A DNA stretch of 64,000 nucleotides from Kosakonia radicincitans DSM 16656 (GTDB lineage: Bacteria > Pseudomonadota > Gammaproteobacteria > Enterobacterales > Enterobacteriaceae). Under the pieces are notes generated by a model. The model was not told the DNA's origin. It saw only the letters and a program-made list of their open reading frames with translations, and did not search any database. The stretch spans positions 4,588,001-4,652,000 of the forward strand of contig NZ_CP018016.1 of assembly GCF_000280495.2 (NCBI RefSeq), written 5' to 3'. Shown one piece after another: positions 55,809 through 64,000 of this stretch. Position numbers and translations under genes: made by a program. Every line of letters begins with the position of its first letter. Position 1 is the first letter of the stretch.

Positions 55809-55838
55809 AACGGTCCGCTCTGCGGGCCGTTTTTTTTG
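55809..55838 (+). terminator. Terminator after map
   Basis: AACGGTCCGC (55809-55818) pairs with GCGGGCCGTT (55822-55831), with one T-G pair and a 3-nt loop, followed by an uninterrupted T-run to 55838. Confidence 0.9.
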
Positions 55839-55939
55839 CCCTTTTTGCGCCAGCGTCATAGATATAAACGACTTTTCATTTCTTACCATCTCTTTTAATT
55901 TGTCTCTACATAACCCCGCATGCCGAATGGGTGGCGATA

Positions 55940-58615
55940 ATGAGTAATCTCTCTTCCGAACAGTTTGTCAGTACAGTACAACCCACCCTTCCCGGCCAGC
56001 CGGCGTATCCTGGTGCCTGGTCTCAGGACGAATTGCAGTGCGCCAACATTAAAGCGCACATTGACGCCTTTCATCAGTGGTTGGGGCACGTTTTCGACGC
56101 AGGCATTTCCGCGGAACAACTGATTGAAGCCCGCACCGAATTTATCGATCAGCTTTTGCAGCGCTTATGGCTGGGGTACGGTTTCGGTGAAGTCGGCGAT
56201 ATCGCGCTGGTTGCGGTAGGCGGTTACGGTCGGGGTGAACTGCACCCCTTATCGGATATCGATCTGTTGATTCTCAGCCGTAACAAACTTCCCGATGAGC
56301 AGGCCCAGAAAATCGGCGAGCTACTGACGCTGCTGTGGGATGTGAAACTGGAAGTCGGCCACAGCGTACGCACTCTGAATGAGTGTTTGCAGGAGGGGCT
56401 ATCGGATCTCACGGTCGCCACGAACCTGATTGAATCGCGGCTATTGATTGGCGATGTCGCGCTGTTTCTGGAATTGCAAAAACACATCTTTAGCGATGAC
56501 TTCTGGCCTTCCGAAACCTTCTTCCCGGCCAAAGTGGTGGAGCAAAATGAACGCCACCAGCGCTATCATGGCACCAGCTATAATCTTGAACCGGATATAA
56601 AAAGTAGCCCCGGAGGGCTGCGCGACATCCATACATTGCAGTGGGTCGCTCGCCGTCATTTTGGCGCAACATCGCTGGACGAAATGGTCGGTTTCGGCTT
56701 TTTGACCGAAGCCGAACGCAATGAGCTGAATGAGTGTTTGCACCTGCTGTGGCGGATCCGCTTTGCGCTGCATCTGGAGCTAAATCGCTACGACAACCGC
56801 CTGCTTTTTGATCGGCAGCTCAGCGTTGCCCAACGTCTGAATTATGTAGGCGAAGGCAATCAGCCGGTTGAACATATGATGAAAGATTTCTTCCGCGTCA
56901 CGCGGCGCGTCAGCGAACTGAATCAGATGCTGCTGCAACTCTTTGACGAAGCTATTCTGGCGCTGACTGACGATGAAAGGCCGCGCGCGATTGATGATGA
57001 GTTCCAGTTACGCGGTACGCTGATCGACCTGCGCGATGAGACGCTCTTCATTCGCGAGCCGCAGGCGATTTTGCGCATGTTTTATATCATGGTGCGTAAC
57101 AGCACGATCACCGGGATTTACTCCACCACCCTGCGCCATCTGCGTCACGCGCGTCGCCATCTGACGCAGCCGCTGTGCTATATCCCGGAAGCGCGCTCAA
57201 TTTTCCTCAGCATGCTTCGCCACCCCGGCGCGGTCAGCCGCGGGCTACTGCCGATGCATCGCCACAGCGTACTGTGGGCTTATATGCCGCAGTGGTCGCA
57301 CATTGTTGGTCAGATGCAGTTTGACCTGTTCCACGCCTATACCGTGGACGAACACACCATCCGCGTGCTGCTGAAGCTGGAGAGCTTCGGCAAAGAAGAG
57401 ACGCGCAATAAGCACCCATTGTGCGTGGAGCTGTGGCCGCGCCTGACGCACCCGGAGTTGATACTGATTGCAGCATTGTTCCATGATATCGCCAAAGGTC
57501 GCGGCGGCGATCACTCGGTGCTCGGCGCGCAGGATGTATTGAAATTTGCGGAATTACATGGGCTGAACTCGCGGGAAACCCAGCTCGTTGCCTGGCTGGT
57601 ACGTCATCACTTGCTGATGTCGGTCACCGCCCAGCGCCGCGATATTCAGGATCCGGAAGTGATCAAACAGTTCGCCGAAGAGGTACAAACGGAGAACCGT
57701 CTGCGCTTCCTCGTCTGCCTGACCGTCGCGGACATTTGCGCCACCAATGAAACCCTGTGGAATAGCTGGAAACAGAGCCTGTTGCGCGAACTCTATTTCG
57801 CCACCGAAAAACAGCTGCGCCGCGGCATGCAAAACACACCAGATATGCGCGAACGTGTGCGCCACCATCAGTTGCAAGCGCTGGCGCTACTGCGGATGGA
57901 CAATATTGATGAAGAGCAACTGCATCAGATCTGGGCGCGCTGCCGCGCCAACTATTTTGTTCGCCACAGCCCAAATCAGCTTGCCTGGCATGCGCGACAC
58001 TTATTGCAGCACGATCTGAGCAAACCGATGATCCTACTGAGCCCGCAGGCAACGCGCGGCGGTACCGAGATCTTTATCTGGAGCCCGGATCGACCGTACC
58101 TGTTTGCCGCCGTCTGCGCCGAACTCGACAGACGCAACCTCAGCGTCCATGACGCGCAAATCTTTACCACGCGCGACGGCATGGCGATGGATACCTTCAT
58201 CGTGCTGGAACCGGACGGCAGCCCGCTCTCCGCCGATCGTCACGATGCTATCTGCTTTGGGCTGGAACAGGCGATTACCCAGCACAGCTGGCAGCCGCCG
58301 CAACCGCGTCGCCAGCCGGCTAAATTACGCCACTTTACGGTGGATACTGAGGTGAATTTCCTGCCGACACACACCGACAGAAAATCATTCCTGGAATTGA
58401 TTGCTCTTGATCAGCCAGGCCTGCTGGCGCGGGTCGGTCAGGTGTTCGCGGATCTGGGAATTTCGCTGCATGGCGCCCGAATTACAACCATTGGTGAGCG
58501 AGTAGAAGATTTATTCATAATCGCAACTGCCGACCGGCGTGGCCTTAATAATGCGCTGCAAAAGGAGGTACAACAACGGTTGACAGAGGCCCTCAATCCA
58601 AACGATAAAGGGTGA
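55940..58615 (+). CDS. glnD: PII uridylyltransferase / uridylyl-removing enzyme
   Basis: ATG at 55940 gives 891 residues (E. coli 890). The nucleotidyltransferase domain carries [19 protein letters not shown], whose Asp pair binds the catalytic metal; the HD domain shows [13 protein letters not shown] for deuridylylation; two ACT domains (about 700-890: [20 protein letters not shown] and [17 protein letters not shown]) bind glutamine. GlnD sets PII (GlnB/GlnK) modification and so nitrogen assimilation. The first 25 residues differ most from E. coli. Confidence 0.96.
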   Translation: MSNLSSEQFVSTVQPTLPGQPAYPGAWSQDELQCANIKAHIDAFHQWLGHVFDAGISAEQLIEARTEFIDQLLQRLWLGYGFGEVGDIALVAVGGYGRGELHPLSDIDLLILSRNKLPDEQAQKIGELLTLLWDVKLEVGHSVRTLNECLQEGLSDLTVATNLIESRLLIGDVALFLELQKHIFSDDFWPSETFFPAKVVEQNERHQRYHGTSYNLEPDIKSSPGGLRDIHTLQWVARRHFGATSLDEMVGFGFLTEAERNELNECLHLLWRIRFALHLELNRYDNRLLFDRQLSVAQRLNYVGEGNQPVEHMMKDFFRVTRRVSELNQMLLQLFDEAILALTDDERPRAIDDEFQLRGTLIDLRDETLFIREPQAILRMFYIMVRNSTITGIYSTTLRHLRHARRHLTQPLCYIPEARSIFLSMLRHPGAVSRGLLPMHRHSVLWAYMPQWSHIVGQMQFDLFHAYTVDEHTIRVLLKLESFGKEETRNKHPLCVELWPRLTHPELILIAALFHDIAKGRGGDHSVLGAQDVLKFAELHGLNSRETQLVAWLVRHHLLMSVTAQRRDIQDPEVIKQFAEEVQTENRLRFLVCLTVADICATNETLWNSWKQSLLRELYFATEKQLRRGMQNTPDMRERVRHHQLQALALLRMDNIDEEQLHQIWARCRANYFVRHSPNQLAWHARHLLQHDLSKPMILLSPQATRGGTEIFIWSPDRPYLFAAVCAELDRRNLSVHDAQIFTTRDGMAMDTFIVLEPDGSPLSADRHDAICFGLEQAITQHSWQPPQPRRQPAKLRHFTVDTEVNFLPTHTDRKSFLELIALDQPGLLARVGQVFADLGISLHGARITTIGERVEDLFIIATADRRGLNNALQKEVQQRLTEALNPNDKG

Positions 58616-58647
58616 TTGATTTTTTACACTGATGGAAAGAGTAAACA

Positions 58648-59472
58648 ATGCAGCAGTTACAGAACGTTATTGAAGCGGCTTTCGAGCGTCGCGCAGAGAT
58701 CACCCCGGCAAATGTGGATACCGTAACTCGCGAAGCGGTAAATCAGGTTATTGCCCTGCTCGATTCCGGCGCACTGCGTGTCGCAGAAAAAATCGAAGGC
58801 CAGTGGGTCACTCATCAATGGCTGAAAAAGGCCGTTCTGCTTTCTTTCCGCATTAACGATAACCAGGTTATCGACGGTGCGGAAAGCCGCTACTTCGATA
58901 AAGTACCGATGAAATTTGCCGACTATGACCAGGCGCGCTTTCAGAAAGAAGGTTTCCGCGTGGTTCCGCCAGCAGCGGTTCGTCAGGGCGCATTTATTGC
59001 CCGCAATACTGTGCTGATGCCGTCTTATGTGAACATTGGCGCATATGTTGATGAAGGTACGATGGTGGATACCTGGGCGACCGTAGGTTCCTGCGCGCAG
59101 ATTGGTAAGAATGTTCACCTCTCCGGCGGCGTCGGTATTGGCGGTGTTCTGGAGCCATTACAGGCAAACCCGACTATCATTGAAGATAACTGCTTTATCG
59201 GTGCGCGTTCAGAAGTAGTGGAAGGCGTTATTGTTGAAGAAGGTTCGGTTATCTCGATGGGCGTTTATATCGGCCAGAGCACGCGAATTTACGATCGTGA
59301 AACTGGCGAAGTGCACTACGGCCGTGTGCCGGCTGGCTCCGTGGTTGTTTCCGGCAACCTGCCATCTAAAGATGGCAAATACAGCCTGTACTGCGCTGTA
59401 ATCGTGAAGAAAGTTGATGCCAAAACCCGTGGCAAAGTAGGTATTAACGAACTGCTGCGCACCATCGACTAA
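58648..59472 (+). CDS. dapD: 2,3,4,5-tetrahydropyridine-2,6-dicarboxylate N-succinyltransferase
   Basis: The 274-residue protein (as in E. coli) has a helical N-terminal domain (about 1-100) and a left-handed beta-helix of hexapeptide repeats ([20 protein letters not shown]). It transfers succinyl from succinyl-CoA in the lysine/meso-DAP pathway. It begins 32 bp after glnD and may be read from both the glnD transcript and its own promoter. Confidence 0.97.
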   Translation: MQQLQNVIEAAFERRAEITPANVDTVTREAVNQVIALLDSGALRVAEKIEGQWVTHQWLKKAVLLSFRINDNQVIDGAESRYFDKVPMKFADYDQARFQKEGFRVVPPAAVRQGAFIARNTVLMPSYVNIGAYVDEGTMVDTWATVGSCAQIGKNVHLSGGVGIGGVLEPLQANPTIIEDNCFIGARSEVVEGVIVEEGSVISMGVYIGQSTRIYDRETGEVHYGRVPAGSVVVSGNLPSKDGKYSLYCAVIVKKVDAKTRGKVGINELLRTID

Positions 59473-59478
59473 GTCTTT

Positions 59479-59501
59479 CCCTCTCCCTGTTTGGGAGAGG
59501 G
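59479..59501 (+). other. Inverted-repeat hairpin after dapD
   Basis: CCCTCTCCC (59479-59487) and GGGAGAGGG (59493-59501), a 9-bp perfect stem with a 5-nt loop and no T-tract. It probably stabilises or ends the dapD transcript. A similar CCCTCTTCC hairpin follows degP at 61306-61333. Confidence 0.6.
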
Positions 59502-59593
59502 TGATATATCCCGCCTTTTTTGCATTTTCATGTGGCAAAAATAGATTTTTTCGTTAATTATTCATAGGTTATGTTGAGCTTAAGGGTACCGCT

Positions 59594-59983
59594 ATGTACG
59601 ATAATCTGAAAAGTTTAGGCATCACCAATCCTGATGAAATCGATCGCTATAGCCTCCGCCAGGAAGCGAACAACGATATTCTGAAAATCTATTTTCATAA
59701 GGACAAAGGCGAGTTTTTTGCCAAGAGCGTTAAATTCAAATACCCCCGCCAGCGTAAAACAGTCGTCGCCGACGGTGTAGGGCAAGGCTATAAAGAGGTG
59801 CAGGAGATCAGTCCTAACCTGCGCTATGTGATTGATGAGCTGGATCAAATCTGCCAGCGCGATCGCACTGAAGTCGATCTGAAACGTAAGATCCTTGACG
59901 ATCTACGCCATCTTGAAAGCGTAGTGACCAATAAGATTAATGAAATCGAATCCGATCTTGAGAAGCTGACCCGCAACAAATAA
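59594..59983 (+). CDS. yaeH: UPF0325 family protein YaeH
   Basis: The 129-residue protein matches E. coli YaeH (128): [19 protein letters not shown] at the start, a basic central part [15 protein letters not shown] and a helical charged C-terminus ending EKLTRNK. The function is unknown. Upstream is an AT-rich 120-bp gap after dapD; it ends convergent with cdaR at a shared terminator. Confidence 0.92.
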   Translation: MYDNLKSLGITNPDEIDRYSLRQEANNDILKIYFHKDKGEFFAKSVKFKYPRQRKTVVADGVGQGYKEVQEISPNLRYVIDELDQICQRDRTEVDLKRKILDDLRHLESVVTNKINEIESDLEKLTRNK

Positions 59984-59987
59984 GTCC

Positions 59988-60024
59988 ATTTTGCCGGGTG
60001 GGGTCTTCCCTCTCCCGGCAAAAT
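59988..60024. terminator. Bidirectional terminator between yaeH and cdaR
   Basis: ATTTTGCCGGG (59988-59998) and CCCGGCAAAAT (60014-60024), a perfect 11-bp stem with a 15-nt loop; the A/T end serves as T-tract in both directions. Confidence 0.8.
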
Positions 60025-60025
60025 A

Positions 60026-61183
60026 TCAGTGTTGTTCATCCAGTTGCAGCGCCACGTACAGCAGCAACCTGTCATCGAAATTGCCTAAATCCAGCCCCGT
60101 CAGTTCAGAGATACGATTCAGACGATATTCCAGCGTGTTTCGGTGAATAAAAAGCGCCTTCGATGTTGCCAGCGGTTGCACGTTATGACGAAACCAGGCC
60201 GCCAGCGTACGGCGCAGTAGCCCATTGTTGTCCATCGCTTTTAAACGAGACAATGGACGCGCCAGTTCATTGGCCTGCCAGCCGCCACGCAAACTGTCGA
60301 GCAGCACCGGCAGCATTAAATCCTGGTAAAAGTAACTGCGGTTTTCCGGCATACGCTGTTTACCCACCATCATGGTGGTACGCGCCGTACGATACGATCG
60401 GGCAATGCTGCCCGGCCCGGTAAAATAGTTGCCCAGCGCGACACGAAAGCGCAGCTGGCCATTCTCTTTCATACGGGTAATCAATTGTTCTACACGTTTG
60501 CGGTGATCTTCCGCATCCCAGCGACCAAACTGATTGAGCGCCGGTTTCAGCACCACCATTTCAGTCAGTGAGACAATCGCAATCAGGTTGTTGCGTTCCG
60601 GTGTCGTCAGCGCATTTTGTAGCTGTTGTAGCTCAGCCATTGCGCTATCCACACCCAACTGGCCGCTGTCCACTTCCACCACCGCAACGACACGCGGCTG
60701 ATTTAAATCTATGCCGAGGCGCTGCGCCCACTCAGTTAACGCCGGAGTGTGCTCTTCAGCCTGGATCAGATTCATCACCAATTCTTCACGCAGGCGGCTA
60801 TCCTGCGCCAGCAGATGCATCAGACGAGACTGTTCCAGCATCATTTCGGCAGTCATACAGACCAGTTCGCCATATTTACGTAACGTTTCCGGTTCGCCGG
60901 TCAGACCGATAACGCCAACAATTTCCCCTTCAAGGCGCAGCGGCAAGTTGATGCCCTGGCGTACGCCATGCAGATGGCGGGCAACCGCGTCATCAATATC
61001 GACAACACGCCCCTGGGAGAGAACCAATAGCGCGCCTTCGTGCAATTCACCAATTCGTTCACGATCGCCACTACCGATGATGCGACCGCGTGCATCCATG
61101 ACGTTAATGTTCGTATCGATGATGCGCATCGTCCGCGCCACGATATCCTGTGCCATTTTAGTATCAAGATGCCAGCCAGCCAT
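60026..61183 (-). CDS. cdaR: Carbohydrate diacid (glucarate/galactarate/glycerate) transcriptional activator
   Basis: ATG at 61183 (GGGAGGG 6 nt upstream) gives 385 residues, the E. coli CdaR (SdaR) length; the frame's extension to 61321 is rejected. The N-terminal diacid-sensing domain (about 1-135: HLDTKMAQDIVARTMRIIDT) is followed by a GGDEF-like linker and the C-terminal PucR-type HTH (FIHRNTLEYRLNRISELTG). In E. coli it activates garPLRK, garD and gudPXD. Confidence 0.95.
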   Translation of the reverse strand: MAGWHLDTKMAQDIVARTMRIIDTNINVMDARGRIIGSGDRERIGELHEGALLVLSQGRVVDIDDAVARHLHGVRQGINLPLRLEGEIVGVIGLTGEPETLRKYGELVCMTAEMMLEQSRLMHLLAQDSRLREELVMNLIQAEEHTPALTEWAQRLGIDLNQPRVVAVVEVDSGQLGVDSAMAELQQLQNALTTPERNNLIAIVSLTEMVVLKPALNQFGRWDAEDHRKRVEQLITRMKENGQLRFRVALGNYFTGPGSIARSYRTARTTMMVGKQRMPENRSYFYQDLMLPVLLDSLRGGWQANELARPLSRLKAMDNNGLLRRTLAAWFRHNVQPLATSKALFIHRNTLEYRLNRISELTGLDLGNFDDRLLLYVALQLDEQH

Positions 61184-61305
61184 GTAACCCTCCCCTGTGC
61201 AGAGCCCAAGCATATGGGAGAAAGTCCTGGCAATCACTGTGCAAATGCACAAAGCAACATTCGGAAGTATGGAGTTGTGGAAGGCTTCACAAAACGGGAG
61301 GAGAG

Positions 61306-61333
61306 CCCTCTTCCCCGACATGGAGGAAGAGGG
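61306..61333 (-). terminator. Hairpin after degP
   Basis: CCCTCTTCC (61306-61314) and GGAAGAGGG (61325-61333), a 9-bp stem with a 10-nt loop, 10 bp past the degP stop. The T-tract is poor. Confidence 0.6.
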
Positions 61334-61342
61334 TCTGGCAGA

Positions 61343-62779
61343 TTACTGCATCAACAGGTAGATGGAAGTATCACCACGCTGAATGTTCAACGCCAGTACG
61401 GAAGGTTTGCTGTCGAGAATTTTGCGCAACTCGGCGATATTTTTCACCGGCTGTTGGTTCGCGCCAACAATGACATCACCTTTTTTCAGGCCAATCTGCG
61501 CCGCCTGGGAGTTGGCTTTCACCGAATTCACCACCACGCCGCCATCTTTGCCTTTATTGCTCATTTCCGCGCCATCAATTCCGCTGAAAATAGTGCTGGA
61601 ATCAACCTGGTTCTGGCTGCTCTGCTGCAGTTCCAGCGTAATGTTCACCGGTTTGCCGTCACGCAACATGCCCAGTTCAACTTTGCTGCCAATCGGCATT
61701 GAACCCACTTCAGCACGCAGTGCGGCAAAGCTGCTGATAGGCTTGCCATTAAGCGAAGTAATCACGTCGCCCGCTTTCACACCCGCTTTCGCGGCGGCAG
61801 AATTCGGCATCACCTGGCTAACAAACGCCCCGCGCTGCGCATCGACTTTCATCGCTTTTGCCAGCTCAGAGTTCAGCTCGGTGCCCATAATACCCAGTTC
61901 TCCACGGCGAACCTGACCGTACTGAACCATCTGCCCGGTAAGGTTTTTCACCATATTACTTGGGATGGCGAAGCCGATACCGATGTTGCCGCCGTCCGGC
62001 GCAAGGATCGCGGTGTTGATACCAATCAGCTCACCGTTCAGGTTCACCAGCGCGCCGCCGGAGTTCCCGCGGTTGATCGCCGCATCGGTCTGGATAAAGT
62101 TTTCATAGTTCTCCGCATTCAGACCGCTACGGCCCAGCGCGGAAACAATCCCGGAGGTCACGGTTTCGCCCAGACCGAACGGGTTACCAATCGCCACGGT
62201 GTAATCGCCCACGCGCAACGCATCAGAGTCGGCAATCTTAATCGCCGTCAGGTTTTTCGGATCCTGGATTTGAATCAGCGCGATATCAGAACGCGGATCT
62301 TTACCCACGACTTTGGCGTCAAATTTGCGCCCATCGCTCAGTTGTACCTTGATAGTATTCGCGTTATCCACGACGTGGTTGTTAGTAACGACATAGCCTT
62401 TCGCTGCGTCAATAATCACTCCGGAACCCAACGCCATAAATTTCTGCTGCTGGCTGTCGGCGCCGCCCTGACCATCCTGGCCGCCGCCCTGGCAGAACGG
62501 CGAGCCCTGGAACGGTGATCCATCCTGGCAGAACGGTGAATTATCACCGAAGAACTGCTGGAAGTTGCGCGGCATACGCGGTGTGTTTACCGTGGTGCTG
62601 CCTTCAACATTGATACTCACGACCGATGGCATAACTTTTTCCAGCATCGGCGCGAGGCTTGGCATTTGCTGCGATGTGGTCGCTGAAGATGCTGTTTCCG
62701 CTGCCATAGCCGACAGAGGGGACAGCGCTAAACTTAAACTCAGAGCCAATGCACTCATTGCTAACGTGGTTTTTTTCAT
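61343..62779 (-). CDS. degP: Periplasmic serine protease/chaperone DegP (HtrA)
   Basis: ATG at 62779 gives 478 residues (E. coli 474; the extra residues lie near the signal cleavage site and in the LA loop). A 26-residue signal peptide ends SAMAA. The triad is H135 (TNNHVVD), D165 (DPRSDIAL) and S240 (RGNSGGALV). The LA loop keeps the cysteine pair SPFCQDG / SPFCQGG, and two PDZ domains follow. It degrades or refolds misfolded envelope proteins. A sigma-E promoter precedes it. Confidence 0.97.
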   Translation of the reverse strand: MKKTTLAMSALALSLSLALSPLSAMAAETASSATTSQQMPSLAPMLEKVMPSVVSINVEGSTTVNTPRMPRNFQQFFGDNSPFCQDGSPFQGSPFCQGGGQDGQGGADSQQQKFMALGSGVIIDAAKGYVVTNNHVVDNANTIKVQLSDGRKFDAKVVGKDPRSDIALIQIQDPKNLTAIKIADSDALRVGDYTVAIGNPFGLGETVTSGIVSALGRSGLNAENYENFIQTDAAINRGNSGGALVNLNGELIGINTAILAPDGGNIGIGFAIPSNMVKNLTGQMVQYGQVRRGELGIMGTELNSELAKAMKVDAQRGAFVSQVMPNSAAAKAGVKAGDVITSLNGKPISSFAALRAEVGSMPIGSKVELGMLRDGKPVNITLELQQSSQNQVDSSTIFSGIDGAEMSNKGKDGGVVVNSVKANSQAAQIGLKKGDVIVGANQQPVKNIAELRKILDSKPSVLALNIQRGDTSIYLLMQ

Positions 62780-62828
62780 GTCTCTCAATCTCATTACCGA
62801 TTAACGCAAACTGCTGTGTATGTGTCAC

Positions 62829-62855
62829 TCAGAGTCGATTTATAGCCTGAAGTTC
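62829..62855 (-). promoter_or_regulatory. Sigma-E promoter of degP
   Basis: On the minus strand GAACTT (62850-62855) and TCTGA (62829-62833) with 16-bp spacing match the sigma-E consensus exactly. It lies 50 bp before the degP start. E. coli degP is a classical sigma-E (and Cpx) target. Confidence 0.92.
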
Positions 62856-62914
62856 AGGAATCAAGTGTCTGGAAAAAGTAAAAATTTATTGGCTGTCTTT
62901 ACAATTCAAACACG

Positions 62915-64000
62915 TTATTCCACGGCCATCATCCGTCTATATTCATCCCATGAATATAGATCTGTCATACCGCTAATATAGTCCTGGATTAATCGACAAC
63001 GGTGATAATACTCCAGCACCGGATACGCCAAAGCATCGGGCGATAATTTGCTGACCGCCTCGACATACGCGAGCCGGTGGCGCGTCGAAAGTTTATGAAA
63101 CAGGCGCGATTCAATCGGGAAACGACGCAAACGTTCTTTTTCCACCAGCTCGGTAAAATCCGCCAGTGATAATTGCAACAACGGGCGGTAAATTTCCAGC
63201 AGCCCGCTAATCACGCGATAACCCTGTAATTCCAGTTGCTCGACGTCCGGGTGGCTGAACACCTGTTTAATGGCGACATTTTTATATAATTCAAGTAGCT
63301 GGCTGAAGTCGCTATCATCTTCCAGCAAAGCATGGTTGAATTCTCCGCTGAAAATCTGCGGCAGATTATCAATAAATCGTTGTGCGGCGTAGGGCACCAG
63401 TTTATTCAGCGTGTTCACACGCAAATACATGAAGAACTGATCTTCTGCGCTGCGGCTCATAGAATTAACACGGGATTTGTCCCACGCATTTTCGACAACC
63501 TGAGCAAACAGCGATCCTTTTTCATGCTCGCCCCAGGCATCATAAAGATGCTGATAAAGTTGCTCGGCAGTGAAAATACGTTTCTCAACGGCATCTTCCA
63601 GATCGGCGACACAATAAGAGATATCGTCGGCAGCCTCCATTATCCACGTCAAAGGGAAGCGGCTGTAAATATCGAGATCTAATTCTTTACGTAAGCGCGC
63701 AACATACGCTTCCTCGGAAAAATAATAACCCGGTTTTTTCATTAAATAGCTGTGCGAAGCTGGCGGTTCTCCAACCCACCACGCCGGACGGGTATATTTT
63801 AAAATACAGCCAACCTGTGCCCAGGTCAGATTCATGCGCATTAATGTATGCACCAGACGAATACCCTGCGCATTACCTTCAAAATGGCTTAAATCGTGAC
63901 GAACCTTGCAGCGCAGCGCGTTAAGTTCATCCTCCCCTTCGCGCAGACGCAATACCACCACTTCGCAGCGATCGTCAGATGATGGCTGTCCGACAGCGTC
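62915..64000 (-). CDS. dgt: Deoxyguanosinetriphosphate triphosphohydrolase, C-terminal part (5' end outside window)
   Basis: The frame is open from the stop at 62915-62917 to the window edge, giving 361 residues of the about 505 of E. coli Dgt. HD-domain features include [20 protein letters not shown] and [20 protein letters not shown], the latter holding the metal Asp. The enzyme cleaves dGTP to deoxyguanosine and tripolyphosphate. The first HD histidine lies outside the window. The start is not visible. Confidence 0.95.
   Translation of the reverse strand, partial: DAVGQPSSDDRCEVVVLRLREGEDELNALRCKVRHDLSHFEGNAQGIRLVHTLMRMNLTWAQVGCILKYTRPAWWVGEPPASHSYLMKKPGYYFSEEAYVARLRKELDLDIYSRFPLTWIMEAADDISYCVADLEDAVEKRIFTAEQLYQHLYDAWGEHEKGSLFAQVVENAWDKSRVNSMSRSAEDQFFMYLRVNTLNKLVPYAAQRFIDNLPQIFSGEFNHALLEDDSDFSQLLELYKNVAIKQVFSHPDVEQLELQGYRVISGLLEIYRPLLQLSLADFTELVEKERLRRFPIESRLFHKLSTRHRLAYVEAVSKLSPDALAYPVLEYYHRCRLIQDYISGMTDLYSWDEYRRMMAVE

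Overview
The window is chromosomal DNA of a member of the Enterobacteriaceae. Almost every gene has a recognisable Escherichia coli counterpart of the same length and mostly the same local order, but the proteins differ from E. coli throughout and four genes near 12-16.7 kb are not part of the E. coli K-12 order. It is therefore a relative of E. coli (an Enterobacter/Klebsiella/Kosakonia-type genome would fit) rather than E. coli itself. I cannot name the genus from sequence reading alone.

Layout. (1) 1-4355: the end of ppnN, then sdaC-sdaB (serine uptake and deamination) and xni; in E. coli this block lies near 63 min. (2) 4356-4824: a gene-poor junction with a 51-codon remnant of a transporter C-terminus; beyond it begins the block that in E. 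coli runs from about 5 min down to 4 min, so a rearrangement point lies here. (3) 4825-12050: aspV tRNA, dnaQ/rnhA, yafS, gloB, mltD, yafD, yafC, dkgB (yafE is missing). (4) 12251-16688: a four-gene accessory operon: HxlR regulator, HlyD/EmrA-like adaptor, EmrB-like 14-TM exporter and a FabF-like ketoacyl synthase. (5) 16771-22326: aspU tRNA and a complete rRNA operon on the minus strand (16S, tRNA-Ile, tRNA-Ala, 23S, 5S, tRNA-Asp; rrnH position) with tandem P1/P2 promoters. (6) 22376-32423: gmhB, metNIQ, rcsF, trmO, proS, nlpE, arfB, yaeQ, yaeP-rof, tilS. (7) 32487-54687, all minus strand: yaeR, ldcC, and the long envelope/macromolecule series read as rpsB-tsf, pyrH, frr, dxr, uppS, cdsA, rseP, bamA, skp, lpxD, fabZ, lpxA, lpxB, rnhB, dnaE, accA. 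(8) 54995-64000: map, glnD, dapD, yaeH on plus; cdaR, degP and the 3' part of dgt on minus.

How the genes work together. The central block combines isoprenoid and undecaprenyl carrier synthesis (dxr, uppS), phospholipid (cdsA, accA, fabZ), lipid A (lpxA, lpxB, lpxD), outer-membrane assembly (bamA, skp), and envelope stress control (rseP; also degP, rcsF and nlpE elsewhere in the window), plus translation (rpsB, tsf, frr, map, proS, tilS, arfB) and replication (dnaE, dnaQ, rnhA, rnhB). Regulatory signals that can be read directly include a sigma-E promoter for degP, a MetJ box before metN, a CRP-like site before sdaC, tRNA/rRNA promoters, and many intrinsic terminators.

The most unusual content is the hxlR-hlyD-emrB-fabF operon with its operator-like dyads, and the xni/aspV junction. 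I saw no insertion sequence, integrase, CRISPR array, toxin-antitoxin or phage gene in the window.
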